Positions 31,829 to 40,540 of a DNA stretch of 64,000 nt are shown here, piece by piece; within the stretch, counting starts at the first letter, position 1, and the number at the start of each line of letters is the position of its first letter. Position numbers and translations under genes: made by a program. Source of the stretch: Fulvimonas soli (GTDB lineage: Bacteria > Pseudomonadota > Gammaproteobacteria > Xanthomonadales > Rhodanobacteraceae); NCBI RefSeq assembly GCF_003148905.1, contig NZ_QGHC01000007.1:206908-270907 (forward strand), written 5' to 3'. The notes below the pieces were generated by a model. The model had not been told where the DNA came from. It searched no databases and was given only the letters and a program-made list of their open reading frames with translations.

Positions 31829-33064
31829 ATGCGCAGGACCCTTCCGTTGCTCGCCTTGCCGCTGGCGCTGGCCGCCTGCAACCGCGCGGCGCCGCCGGCG
31901 CAGAGCGGCGCCGACACCGCGTTCGAGGCCAGGCTGCAGGAACAGCTGCTGGACGCCAGACCCGGCAGCGTGATCGAGATTCCCGCCGGCCACTACCACC
32001 TGCAGCGCGGCCTCAGCCTGCGCACCGACGGCGTCACCATCAGGGGCGCCGGCATGGACAAGACCGTGCTGTCGTTCAAGGGCCAGGTGGTCGGCCCCGA
32101 GGGCCTGCTGGTCAACGCCAACGACTTCACCATCGAGAACCTCGCCCTGGAGGACACCAAGGGCGACGCGCTGAAGATCAACCAGGGCCGCAACGTCACC
32201 ATCCGCGGCGTGCGGGTGGAGTGGACCGACGGCCCCAGGACCACCAACGGCGCCTACGGCCTGTACCCGGTGAAGACGCAGAACGTGCTGATCGAGGACT
32301 CGGTGGTGATCGGCGCCTCCGACGCCGGCATCTACGTCGGCCAGTCGCAGAACATCGTGGTGCGGCGCAACCGCGCCGAGCAGAACGTGGCCGGCATCGA
32401 GGTCGAGAACTCGATCGGCGCCGACGTCTACGCGAACACCGCGACCAAGAACACCGGCGGCATCCTGGTGTTCAACATGCCCAACCTGTCGCAGGCCGGG
32501 CACGCCACCCGCGTGTTCGGGAACAAGGTGTTCGACAACAACACCGGCAACTTCGCCGCCAAGGGCGCGGCGGTGGCCAGCGTGCCGGCCGGCTCCGGCG
32601 TGGTGGTGAACTCCAACGACAAGGTGGAGATCTTCGACAACGACATCGCCGACAACCAGACGGCGAACATCATCATCTCCAGCTACTTCTCCACCAACTA
32701 CTACAACACCCGCGGCGTGGCGGCCGACTACAACCCGTACCCGAAGGGCATCTACGTGTACGGCAACCGCCTCAAGGGCGGCGGCGACTCGCCCGACGGG
32801 CTCAAGCTCAAGACCCTCAAGGCCGCGGTGTACGGCCTCACCGGCCGCTTCCCCGACGTGCTGTGGGACGGCTACGTGGACGAGAAGTCGCTGGTGAACG
32901 GCCTGCCGCCGCCGGCGGACCGCATCTGCCTGAAGGACGTCAACGGCGTGATCGACGCCGACGGCCCGCACGGCTACAAGAACCCGAGCACCGATCTCAA
33001 GCCGTTCCAGTGCGACCTGCCCAAGCTGCCGCCGGTGGTGCTCGATCCGGCGCCGAAGGCGTGA
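31829..33064 (+). CDS. Parallel beta-helix repeat lipoprotein
   Basis: This 411-residue protein has a lipoprotein signal (LALPLALAAC) and a right-handed parallel beta-helix: repeated short strands such as VTIRGAGMDKTVLSFKG, FTIENLALEDTKGDALKI, VLIEDSVVIGASDAGIYVG and VVRRNRAEQNVAGIEVE. It matches the family that is nearly always paired with an SO2930-type di-haem cytochrome (the next gene, 14 bp on). The substrate is unknown; beta-helix proteins of this form often bind or cleave polysaccharides, but I see no clear catalytic triad. It is probably anchored in the outer or inner membrane facing the periplasm. Confidence 0.88.
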   Translation: MRRTLPLLALPLALAACNRAAPPAQSGADTAFEARLQEQLLDARPGSVIEIPAGHYHLQRGLSLRTDGVTIRGAGMDKTVLSFKGQVVGPEGLLVNANDFTIENLALEDTKGDALKINQGRNVTIRGVRVEWTDGPRTTNGAYGLYPVKTQNVLIEDSVVIGASDAGIYVGQSQNIVVRRNRAEQNVAGIEVENSIGADVYANTATKNTGGILVFNMPNLSQAGHATRVFGNKVFDNNTGNFAAKGAAVASVPAGSGVVVNSNDKVEIFDNDIADNQTANIIISSYFSTNYYNTRGVAADYNPYPKGIYVYGNRLKGGGDSPDGLKLKTLKAAVYGLTGRFPDVLWDGYVDEKSLVNGLPPPADRICLKDVNGVIDADGPHGYKNPSTDLKPFQCDLPKLPPVVLDPAPKA

Positions 33065-33078
33065 GGAGGCTCGCCCGG

Positions 33079-34221
33079 ATGAGCAAAGGCTGGACGCGCG
33101 CGGCCGCGCTGCTCGCCCTGCTGCTGGCCGGCTGCCAGCGCGGCATGCCGCCGGTGGCCTTCCACGCCGAGGGCCGCCCGCCGAGGCTCAGCGACTGGCA
33201 CGTGGTGGAGGCGCGCGGCGGCAGGCTGGTGCTGAACCGGGGCGTGGTGCCCTACGACCTCAACACGCCGCTGTTCACCGACTACGCGCACAAGCTGCGC
33301 ACGATCTGGATGCCCAGGGGCGTCTCCGCCAGGTACGACCCGGACGACACCTTCGACTTCCCGGTCGGCACCATCATCAGCAAGACCTTCTACTACCCGC
33401 GCGCCGCCGACGGCACCTTCACCCACGTCGCGCGCACCTACGACAGCTCGAAGGACTTCGCCGGCGAGGGGCTGGACCTGTCGCGCGTGCACCTGGTCGA
33501 GACGCGCCTGCTGGTGCGCCGCGCGGACGGCTGGACCGCGCTGCCCTACGTGTGGAACGACGCGCAGACCGAGGCGACCCTGCAGCGTACCGGCGCGGTG
33601 GAGCCGCTCACCCTGGTCGCCGACGACGGCAGCCGCGAGGACTTCAACTACGTGGTGCCCGACGAGAGCCAGTGCGCCAGCTGCCACGCGCAGGACTGGA
33701 TCAGCCGCAAGGTGCACCCGATCGGCCCCAAGGCGCGCCACGTCAACAAGGACTACGCCTACGCCGGCGGCGTCGAGAACCAGCTCGCGCACCTGGCCAA
33801 GCTCGGCTACCTGAGCGGCGCGCCGGCGCCCGCGCAGGCGCCGCGCGACGCCGACTGGAGCGACCCGAAGGCGCCGCTGGACGCGCGCGCGCGCGCCTAC
33901 CTGGACATCAACTGCGGCCACTGCCACAACGCGCACGGCGCGGCCAACACCACCGGCCTCACGCTGGACTGGCGCACGCCGGAAGACCGCCACCTGGGCC
34001 TCTGCAAGCCGCCCACCGCGGCCGGCCAGGGCACCGGCGACCACCTGTTCGACATCGTGCCGGGGCTGCCGGATGAATCGATCCTGCCGTTCCGGATGGC
34101 CTCGAAGGAGCCCGGCGTGATGATGCCGGAACTGGGCCGCAGTACCGTGCACCGCGAAGGCGTGGCACTGATCAAGGCATGGATCGCGGCGCAGTCGGGG
34201 AGCTGCGTGGCGATCCACTGA
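33079..34221 (+). CDS. SO2930-family c-type cytochrome lipoprotein
   Basis: This 380-residue protein has a lipoprotein signal (LLALLLAGC) and two haem c-binding motifs, CASCH (in PDESQCASCHAQDW) and CGHCH (in DINCGHCHNAHGA). PYDLNTPLFTDYAHKLRT is a conserved block of the family. GAGGAGG about 10 nt before the ATG at 33079 is a good ribosome site. The gene is coupled with the beta-helix lipoprotein upstream, a pairing seen in many proteobacteria and of unknown function. A periplasmic electron-transfer role in oxidising the partner's substrate is an inference. Confidence 0.88.
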   Translation: MSKGWTRAAALLALLLAGCQRGMPPVAFHAEGRPPRLSDWHVVEARGGRLVLNRGVVPYDLNTPLFTDYAHKLRTIWMPRGVSARYDPDDTFDFPVGTIISKTFYYPRAADGTFTHVARTYDSSKDFAGEGLDLSRVHLVETRLLVRRADGWTALPYVWNDAQTEATLQRTGAVEPLTLVADDGSREDFNYVVPDESQCASCHAQDWISRKVHPIGPKARHVNKDYAYAGGVENQLAHLAKLGYLSGAPAPAQAPRDADWSDPKAPLDARARAYLDINCGHCHNAHGAANTTGLTLDWRTPEDRHLGLCKPPTAAGQGTGDHLFDIVPGLPDESILPFRMASKEPGVMMPELGRSTVHREGVALIKAWIAAQSGSCVAIH

Positions 34222-34282
34222 CAGGCTCGACAACGCGGCGCGGCCTTCGCCGCCGCGCCGACCGATGCAAGGGGAGCTCGGC

Positions 34283-36754
34283 ATGCACATGCGTCAACGA
34301 CCACTCGCGACCACCCTGCGCCGCCTGCTCGCCGGCGGCGCCCTGCTGCTGTGCGCGCCGCTGGCGGCGCAGGACGCGCCGCAGGAAAGCGCCGCGCCGC
34401 CCGGGGCCGACGCCGCCAAGGCCACCCAGCTCGGCAACATCACGGTGACCGCGCAGAGCCGCTCGCAGGAGATGCAGTCGGTGCCCATCCCGCTGCAGAT
34501 CGTCACCGCCCGGCAGGTCGACACGCTGGCCGCCACCGACCTGTCGAAGATGAGCCTGTTCGTGCCCGGCCTGGTGGTCGGCGGCGACCAGCCGACCCAG
34601 CCCAGCTACCAGATGCGCGGCATCAGCACCGACGACTTCGGCGTCGGCACCGAGTCGGCGGTGGGCGTGTACATCGATGGCGTCTACGCCGCGCGCTCGG
34701 GCGGCGCGCTGCTGGCCTTCAACGACATCGCGCGCATCGAGGTGCTGAAGGGCCCGCAGGGCACGCTGTTCGGCCGCAACGCGGCGGCCGGCGCCATCTC
34801 CATCGTCACCAACGAGCCCACCGACAGGCTGGAGGGCAAGGCGCGGCTGCGCTTCGGCAACTACGGCCGGCGCTACGGCGACGCGCTGCTCAACGTGCCG
34901 CTCAACAAGGACATGGCGCTGCGCGTGAGCGTGCTGGACAACCAGAGCGACGGCTGGGCGAAGGACGCCGCCACCGGCCAGCACTACGGCAAGGACGACG
35001 ACTGGGGCAGCCGCGTGTCCTGGCGCTGGAACGTCACGCCGGACACCCGCGTGCTGCTGTCGTGGGACCACGAGGAGCTCAAGCAGCCGCCGCATCCGGC
35101 GTTCGGGCTGATCCCGGCGTCGGCCTACGTGGCGCGGCCCGGCTCCGGGGTGATGGTGCCGCCGTTCCCGGCCGATCCCTCCACCTATCTCAACCCGCTG
35201 CACGCCCCGCTCTACAACGACGCGGTGGGCGCCGCCGAGACGCGCCGCTTCGACGGCGCCACGCTCAACATCGACCACGGCTTCGACTGGGGCAGCCTCA
35301 CCTCGATCACCGCCTGGCGCGGCTTCGACACGCTCAACCTCGGCGACTACGACGGCACCGACAACCTCGACACCTACCTCGACACCGCCAACGTCGAGCA
35401 CAACAACAGCTGGTACCAGGAGTTCAAGCTGGCCGGCAACACCGCGCTGATCGACTGGGTGGCGGGCGTCAGCTGGTACAGCGAGCAGGCGCGCCAGACC
35501 AGCCAGACCAACGTCTACACCGACAGCATCGACACCCTGGCGACCAACGTGCAGGGCGCGGCCTACACCGACACCTTCGCCTTCTACCAGTCGGTATTGC
35601 AGACCCTCGGCGCGCCGTGGAACCAGTACCCGCTGCTCGGCCTGCCGTGGGGCGAGCGCATCAACAACGTGGGCCGCTTCAAGGCCTATGCCGCCTACGG
35701 CGACGTGATCTGGCACCTCAGCGACCGCCTCGACCTCACCACCGGCGTGCGCTTCACCCGCGACCAGAAGGAATTCTCCTGGTTCAACCCGCCGCGCTCG
35801 GCGCCGCAGCTGGACGCCAGCATCGCCGGCCTGATGCCGCTGCTCGACGCCTTCGGCATCGACCCGTCGATTTTCCAGCAGAACATCATCTTCAACGCCG
35901 CCAGCGGCGCGCCGGTGGGCGTGCTGGTCACCAGCCACGACACCTGGAACAACGTCAGCCCGCGCGTGGTGCTGGACTACAAGTTCACCCCCGACGTGAT
36001 GGGCTATGCCTCGGTCACCAAGGGCTACAAGGCCGGCGGCTACAACAGCGTGCAGATCGGCTCGCACTTCGCGCCGGAAAAGGTGACCAACTACGAGGCC
36101 GGCCTGAAGACCGTGTTCCCCGAGGCCAACCTGCTGCTCAACGGCTCGGTGTACTACTACCGCTACGACAACAAGCAGTCGCTCACGCTCGATCCGAACA
36201 GCACCGGCAACGGCATCCCGCGCTACCTGGTCAACAGCGCCGACCAGGAGGCCAAGGGCGTCGAGCTGGAGGCGCAGTGGCAGCCGCTCGACGGCCTGCG
36301 CCTGGGCGGCAACCTCGCCTGGATCGACGCCACCTACCGCGACTACGTGGCGCCGTCCGGCGCCGACCTGTCCGGCGAGCCGACCGGCGAGCCGTACCTC
36401 TCCTACGCCGCCAACCTGGCCTACACCTGGCACGGCGTGGCCGGCGGCGAGCTGGAGTTCGACCTCAACCACGCCTACCGCGGCAAGTCGCGCTGCAACC
36501 GCGATTCGCAGCTGCAGGGCACCTGCCAGGTCAGCCCCAACTTCGAGACCGGCGCCGCGCAGCAGCGTACCGACGCGCGGCTGGACTGGCGCGCGCCGGG
36601 CGACCACTGGGGCATCGCGCTCTACTGCAACAACGTGTTCAACAAGCGCTACGTCACCGGCGTGAGCAACATCACCGAGTCGGTGTTCGGCACGCCCTAC
36701 GCCTCGATCACGCCGCCGCGCATGTGGGGCGTGGAGCTGCGCGCGAGGTTCTAG
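34283..36754 (+). CDS. TonB-dependent receptor (outer-membrane transporter)
   Basis: This 823-residue receptor has a signal peptide (LLAGGALLLCAPLAA), a TonB-box/plug region (NITVTAQSRSQEMQSVPIP, YQMRGISTDDFGVGTES, IEVLKGPQGTLFGRNAAAGA) and a beta-barrel ending in ELRARF. The plug resembles the large group of receptors annotated for complex organic substrates, and not the siderophore group. The ATG at 34283 has GGGGAG at 34271-34276. It follows the beta-helix/cytochrome pair on the same strand and precedes an aldehyde dehydrogenase, so the four genes may handle one imported substrate. No Fur box was seen. Confidence 0.9.
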   Translation: MHMRQRPLATTLRRLLAGGALLLCAPLAAQDAPQESAAPPGADAAKATQLGNITVTAQSRSQEMQSVPIPLQIVTARQVDTLAATDLSKMSLFVPGLVVGGDQPTQPSYQMRGISTDDFGVGTESAVGVYIDGVYAARSGGALLAFNDIARIEVLKGPQGTLFGRNAAAGAISIVTNEPTDRLEGKARLRFGNYGRRYGDALLNVPLNKDMALRVSVLDNQSDGWAKDAATGQHYGKDDDWGSRVSWRWNVTPDTRVLLSWDHEELKQPPHPAFGLIPASAYVARPGSGVMVPPFPADPSTYLNPLHAPLYNDAVGAAETRRFDGATLNIDHGFDWGSLTSITAWRGFDTLNLGDYDGTDNLDTYLDTANVEHNNSWYQEFKLAGNTALIDWVAGVSWYSEQARQTSQTNVYTDSIDTLATNVQGAAYTDTFAFYQSVLQTLGAPWNQYPLLGLPWGERINNVGRFKAYAAYGDVIWHLSDRLDLTTGVRFTRDQKEFSWFNPPRSAPQLDASIAGLMPLLDAFGIDPSIFQQNIIFNAASGAPVGVLVTSHDTWNNVSPRVVLDYKFTPDVMGYASVTKGYKAGGYNSVQIGSHFAPEKVTNYEAGLKTVFPEANLLLNGSVYYYRYDNKQSLTLDPNSTGNGIPRYLVNSADQEAKGVELEAQWQPLDGLRLGGNLAWIDATYRDYVAPSGADLSGEPTGEPYLSYAANLAYTWHGVAGGELEFDLNHAYRGKSRCNRDSQLQGTCQVSPNFETGAAQQRTDARLDWRAPGDHWGIALYCNNVFNKRYVTGVSNITESVFGTPYASITPPRMWGVELRARF

Positions 36755-36851
36755 CGGGGCATGGCCGCGGCGCGGACGATGGCGTCCGTGCCGCGGCCAT
36801 GCGCCAGCGCGTACGATTCAGGCCGTCGGCTTTCCATCGCAGGCCCTTTCC

Positions 36852-38258
36852 ATGAGCGACACCGCATCCCCCCTCGGCGAACGGCTCGAACGCATGCGCG
36901 CCGCGCAGCGCGCCCAGCCGATGCCCGACTGGCCCGCGCGCCGCGCGCGCCTGCGCGCGCTGGAGGCGCTGCTGCTGCAGCACCGCGACGCGATCGGCGC
37001 GGCGATCGACGCCGACTTCGGCGGCCGCCCGCGCGAGGAGACCGACCTGCTGGAAATCTTCCCCGGCCTGTCGGCGGTGCGCCACGCCCTCGCCCACGGG
37101 CGGCGCTGGATGAAGCCGAGGCGCCGCCTCGCCGAGCTGCTGTTCCTGCCCGCGCGCACCGAGCTGCGCCCGCAGCCGCTGGGCGTGGTCGGCATCATCG
37201 TGCCGTGGAACTACCCGCTCTATCTCGCCGTCGGCCCGCTGGTGGACGCGCTGGCCGCCGGCAACCGCGCGATGGTGAAGATGAGCGAGTACACGCCGCG
37301 CTTCTCCGCGCTGTTCGCCGAGCTGGCGGCGCGGCACTTCCCCGGCGGCGAGGTGGACGTGGTGACCGGCGACGCCGACGTGGCGCAGGCGTTCTCCGCG
37401 CTGCCGTTCGACCACCTGCTGTTCACCGGCTCCACCGCGGTGGGCCGCCACGTGATGCGCGCCGCCGCGGCCAACCTCACCCCGGTGACGCTGGAGCTGG
37501 GCGGCAAGTCGCCGGCCATCGTCGGCCCCGGCGCGGACTTCGCGCGCGCGGTGGAGCGCATCGTGTTCGGCAAGCTGGTCAACGCGGGGCAGACCTGCAT
37601 CGCGCCGGACTACGTGCTGCTGCCGCGCGGCCGCGTGGAGGAGTTCGTGCAGGCCGCGCGCGCCACCGCGGCGCGGATGTACCCGGACATCGCGCGCAAC
37701 GGCCAGTACGCCAGCATCGTCTCCGAGCGCCAGCACGCGCGCCTGCGCGCGCTGCGCGACGAGGCGGTGGCGGCCGGCGCGCGCGCCGAGGCGCTGGGTG
37801 CCGAGGACCCGGCGCGGCGGCGGCTGCCGCCGACCCTGCTGCTCGGCGCCACCGACGCGATGCGGGTGATGCAGGAGGAGATCTTCGGCCCGCTGCTGCC
37901 GCTGCTGCCGTACGACACGCTGGACGAGGCGATCGCCTACGTCGCGGCGCGGCCGCACCCGCTGGCGCTGTACCTGTTCGAGCGCGACCGCGCGGCCATC
38001 GAGAAGGTGCTCTCGCTCACCGTGGCCGGCGGCGTCACCGTCAACGACACGCTCTACCACATCGCCCAGCACGGCCTGCCGTTCGGCGGCATCGGCCCGT
38101 CCGGCATGGGCGGCTACCACGGCGAGGCGGGCTTCCGCACCTTCTCGCACCTCAAGCCGGTGTTCCGCCAGGCCCGCCTCAACGGCGCCGGCCTGCTCAA
38201 CCCGCCCTACGGCGCGCGCTTCCGCCGCATGCTGGCGCTGATGCTCAAGCGCGGCTGA
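36852..38258 (+). CDS. Coniferyl-aldehyde-dehydrogenase-like NAD(P) aldehyde dehydrogenase
   Basis: This 468-residue aldehyde dehydrogenase has the cofactor motif GIIVPWNYPLYLAVGPLVDA, the FTGSTAVG loop, the general base in LELGGKSPAI and the catalytic cysteine in NAGQTCIAPDYVL. The C-terminal FGGIGPSGMGGYHG, with length and sequence pattern, matches the coniferyl aldehyde dehydrogenase subgroup that oxidises aromatic or long-chain aldehydes. Substrate is not certain. Its location after a TonB receptor and a cytochrome pair suggests a role in oxidising an imported compound. Confidence 0.9.
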   Translation: MSDTASPLGERLERMRAAQRAQPMPDWPARRARLRALEALLLQHRDAIGAAIDADFGGRPREETDLLEIFPGLSAVRHALAHGRRWMKPRRRLAELLFLPARTELRPQPLGVVGIIVPWNYPLYLAVGPLVDALAAGNRAMVKMSEYTPRFSALFAELAARHFPGGEVDVVTGDADVAQAFSALPFDHLLFTGSTAVGRHVMRAAAANLTPVTLELGGKSPAIVGPGADFARAVERIVFGKLVNAGQTCIAPDYVLLPRGRVEEFVQAARATAARMYPDIARNGQYASIVSERQHARLRALRDEAVAAGARAEALGAEDPARRRLPPTLLLGATDAMRVMQEEIFGPLLPLLPYDTLDEAIAYVAARPHPLALYLFERDRAAIEKVLSLTVAGGVTVNDTLYHIAQHGLPFGGIGPSGMGGYHGEAGFRTFSHLKPVFRQARLNGAGLLNPPYGARFRRMLALMLKRG

Positions 38259-38289
38259 AGCCGGCGGGGGCGGCTTCTCCAGCCAGGTA

Positions 38290-38345
38290 TCGCGGCCGGA
38301 GGCCGCTCCCACCAGGCCAGCCGCGGGGGCGGCCTCCGGCCGCGA
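38290..38345. repeat. REP/BIME-like palindromic pair
   Basis: Inverted arms at 38290-38312 and 38325-38345 carry the same unit as after putA. The pair sits between two converging genes (aldehyde dehydrogenase and fadL). Confidence 0.72.
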
Positions 38346-38430
38346 CACCCGATAGCTGAACCTTAGAGCCGAGACAATCTCCATCTGACTCGCGCGCGCA
38401 GCCCAGCCGGGTGGACCGCTCCCCGCTTCT

Positions 38431-38460
38431 GAAAAGAACGCCCCGCATTGCGGGGCGTTC
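38431..38460 (-). terminator. Rho-independent terminator of fadL
   Basis: An 11-bp perfect stem (38436-38446 with 38450-38460, loop ATT) is followed on the minus strand by a TTTTC run. It lies 30 bp beyond the fadL stop. Confidence 0.85.
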
Positions 38461-38489
38461 TACCTGGCAACGCTTCCGTCCGGCGCGGC

Positions 38490-39917
38490 TCAGAAGCGGT
38501 ACTGTGCCGACACGCTCAGCAGGTTGCCGTAGTCGTCGTAGCTACCGTTCAGCACGTCGCCGGTGGAGCTTGTGGTGTTGACGTGGGCATTGTTCACGAA
38601 CACGTGCACGTACGAGGCGTTGATCTCGAAGCGATCGCTGGCCTTGTAGCCGATGCCCACCGCCGCAAACTGGCGTGTGGAATCGGGCACGCGGGCATCG
38701 CGGGTGGCGTTGTAGGTCGGCGTGGTGTCGATCGCGATGCCGCCGCGCAGCGTCACCTTGTCGTTGAGGTAGTAGTCGCCACCGATCGAAGCGAACCAGG
38801 TGTTGCGCCACTGGAACGGCTCCACCGTATCCGGCTGCGCCGGGTTACCGTACTTGACCGTGAGGTCCTTGAACACGTCCCACTTGGTCCAATTGACGTC
38901 GATACCCAGGCCGAACTTCTCGTCCTGGTGCCAGTAGCTCAGGCCCGCGGTGGCCGGCGTGGTGAAGTCCGCCGAGCCGGTGGTGTGCGTGAACGGCACG
39001 CCGCCCAGGCCCGCCAGCAGCGGCGCCACCGCCGGGTTGGACAGCAGTGCACCCACATTGTTGGGCACCTGGAAGTTGGCGGTGCCGGTGAGCTTGTGGT
39101 CGATCTTGGAGCGGTAGTTCAGCGCCAAGCGGTCCTGTGGGGTGAGCTTCCAGAATGCGCCGACCTGCCAGCCGTAACCCCAGTCGTCGCCCTTGATCTT
39201 GGCGTAGCCGTCGCTGCCCTGTGGTACCAGCAGACCCACCTGCTGCAGGAACGCCGGCGGCAGCGCGCCGGCCTGCACGCCCTGCTGCGCCAGGCCCAGC
39301 GCCACGGCGTTGAAGTTCACCGCCGAGGTCAGCTCGGCCGAGGTCTTCTGCGCGATCGCGCTCACGCCCAGGCTGAAGTCATCTGTAACGTCGTAGGAGG
39401 CCGACAGGGTCGCGTCCAGCGACTCGAAGCGCGACTTGACGGCGTTGTAGCGGCCCACCCAGTCGCGGTCGTATTCGGTCTGGAAGCCGAACGGCACGGT
39501 GAAGCCCAGGCCCAGGTGCCAGCGATCGGCGATCTTGCCGGCGATGAACAGCGAGGGCACTGGCAGCGTGGTGCCGGCGTCGCCGCCGTTGCCGCCGCTG
39601 ATCGGGCGGCCGAGCGCGTCGTGCGCGCTGCCGTTGAACTTGGCGCTGAAGTTGATCGCGGTAACGTCGCCCTGCACGTAGACGCCATCCAGCAGGGTCA
39701 TCGCGGCCGGATTGTTGGCGACCACCGAGGCGTCACCACCGGCCGCCGTGGAGCCGGCATAGGCGCGGCCCATGCTCTTGGCGCTGTCCTCCTTCAGTTG
39801 GAAGGCGCTGGCGCGGGCCGCCTGCGGGACCGCGAGCGCACCGGCGATGGCGACGCTCAGCACGGCCAGCGCCAGCGGTCGCGCAGCGCCCTGGAGGGAA
39901 CGGAAAGACTTCTGCAT
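38490..39917 (-). CDS. fadL: FadL-family outer-membrane hydrophobic-compound transporter
   Basis: This 475-residue protein starts with a signal peptide ending near ARASAFQLKEDS, followed by MGRAYAGSTAAGGDASVVANNPAAM, which includes the N-terminal hatch NPA motif of FadL/OmpP1/TodX proteins. The rest is a 14-strand barrel ending in SAQYRF. The family takes long-chain fatty acids or aromatic hydrocarbons across the outer membrane by lateral diffusion. No fatty-acid genes are adjacent. Codon use is a little less GC-biased than the neighbours. Confidence 0.93.
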   Translation of the reverse strand: MQKSFRSLQGAARPLALAVLSVAIAGALAVPQAARASAFQLKEDSAKSMGRAYAGSTAAGGDASVVANNPAAMTLLDGVYVQGDVTAINFSAKFNGSAHDALGRPISGGNGGDAGTTLPVPSLFIAGKIADRWHLGLGFTVPFGFQTEYDRDWVGRYNAVKSRFESLDATLSASYDVTDDFSLGVSAIAQKTSAELTSAVNFNAVALGLAQQGVQAGALPPAFLQQVGLLVPQGSDGYAKIKGDDWGYGWQVGAFWKLTPQDRLALNYRSKIDHKLTGTANFQVPNNVGALLSNPAVAPLLAGLGGVPFTHTTGSADFTTPATAGLSYWHQDEKFGLGIDVNWTKWDVFKDLTVKYGNPAQPDTVEPFQWRNTWFASIGGDYYLNDKVTLRGGIAIDTTPTYNATRDARVPDSTRQFAAVGIGYKASDRFEINASYVHVFVNNAHVNTTSSTGDVLNGSYDDYGNLLSVSAQYRF

Positions 39918-40153
39918 CGCTTGCTCCTGCTAATTGTTTGGATACGGCTCGGGGTGGACGGAACCGCGCTCGGCGATTATTTTCATACGCGCGTTTGACG
40001 TTCCTGCGCGCCACTCTGCCCACCCCTTCCCGGCCTTGCAAGTGCGACCGCAGCATGCGCGCCGTGGACATCGCCGTGACGCCGCATCGCTAACCTAGGG
40101 CCGCCGACGTCCGCATTCCGCGGTCGCGTCCCGCCTGCCGATCCGAGCCGCCC

Positions 40154-40450
40154 ATGCACTGCTACGTCTACGCCAGCCAGCACAAGAGCGACACCTACGT
40201 GTGGCTCGCCGCGCGCGACGATTTCGCCGCGCTGCCGGAGTCGCTGTCGCTGCTGCTGGGCGACCTGCGCTTCGTGCTGGAGGTGGAGCTGGACGAGCGG
40301 CGGCAGCTGCCGCACGAGGACAGCCGCGTGGTGCTCGAACACCTGCGCGCGCAGGGCTGGCACCTGCAGCTGCCGCCGAAGGAGACGCTGGCGGTGGGCC
40401 ACGTGATCGCCCAGCGGCACGGCCAGCCGGCGGACGACCGCGACGCCTGA
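40154..40450 (+). CDS. YcgL-domain protein
   Basis: This 98-residue protein has the YcgL domain: CYVYASQHKSDTYVWLAARDD at the start, the hydrophobic LGDLRFVLEVELDERRQL and the terminal WHLQLPPKE. YcgL proteins are small cytoplasmic alpha/beta proteins of unknown function, common in gammaproteobacteria. It stands alone, 90 bp before the ankyrin gene, on the same strand. Confidence 0.88.
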   Translation: MHCYVYASQHKSDTYVWLAARDDFAALPESLSLLLGDLRFVLEVELDERRQLPHEDSRVVLEHLRAQGWHLQLPPKETLAVGHVIAQRHGQPADDRDA

Positions 40451-40540
40451 GCCGCGCCCTCCGCGCTTGCGCAACCGGCGTGCAGATCGCGTTAACGCCG
40501 GGTTACCTTCTGCCGCGCCGCCGCTTCCTATACTCGCCGC

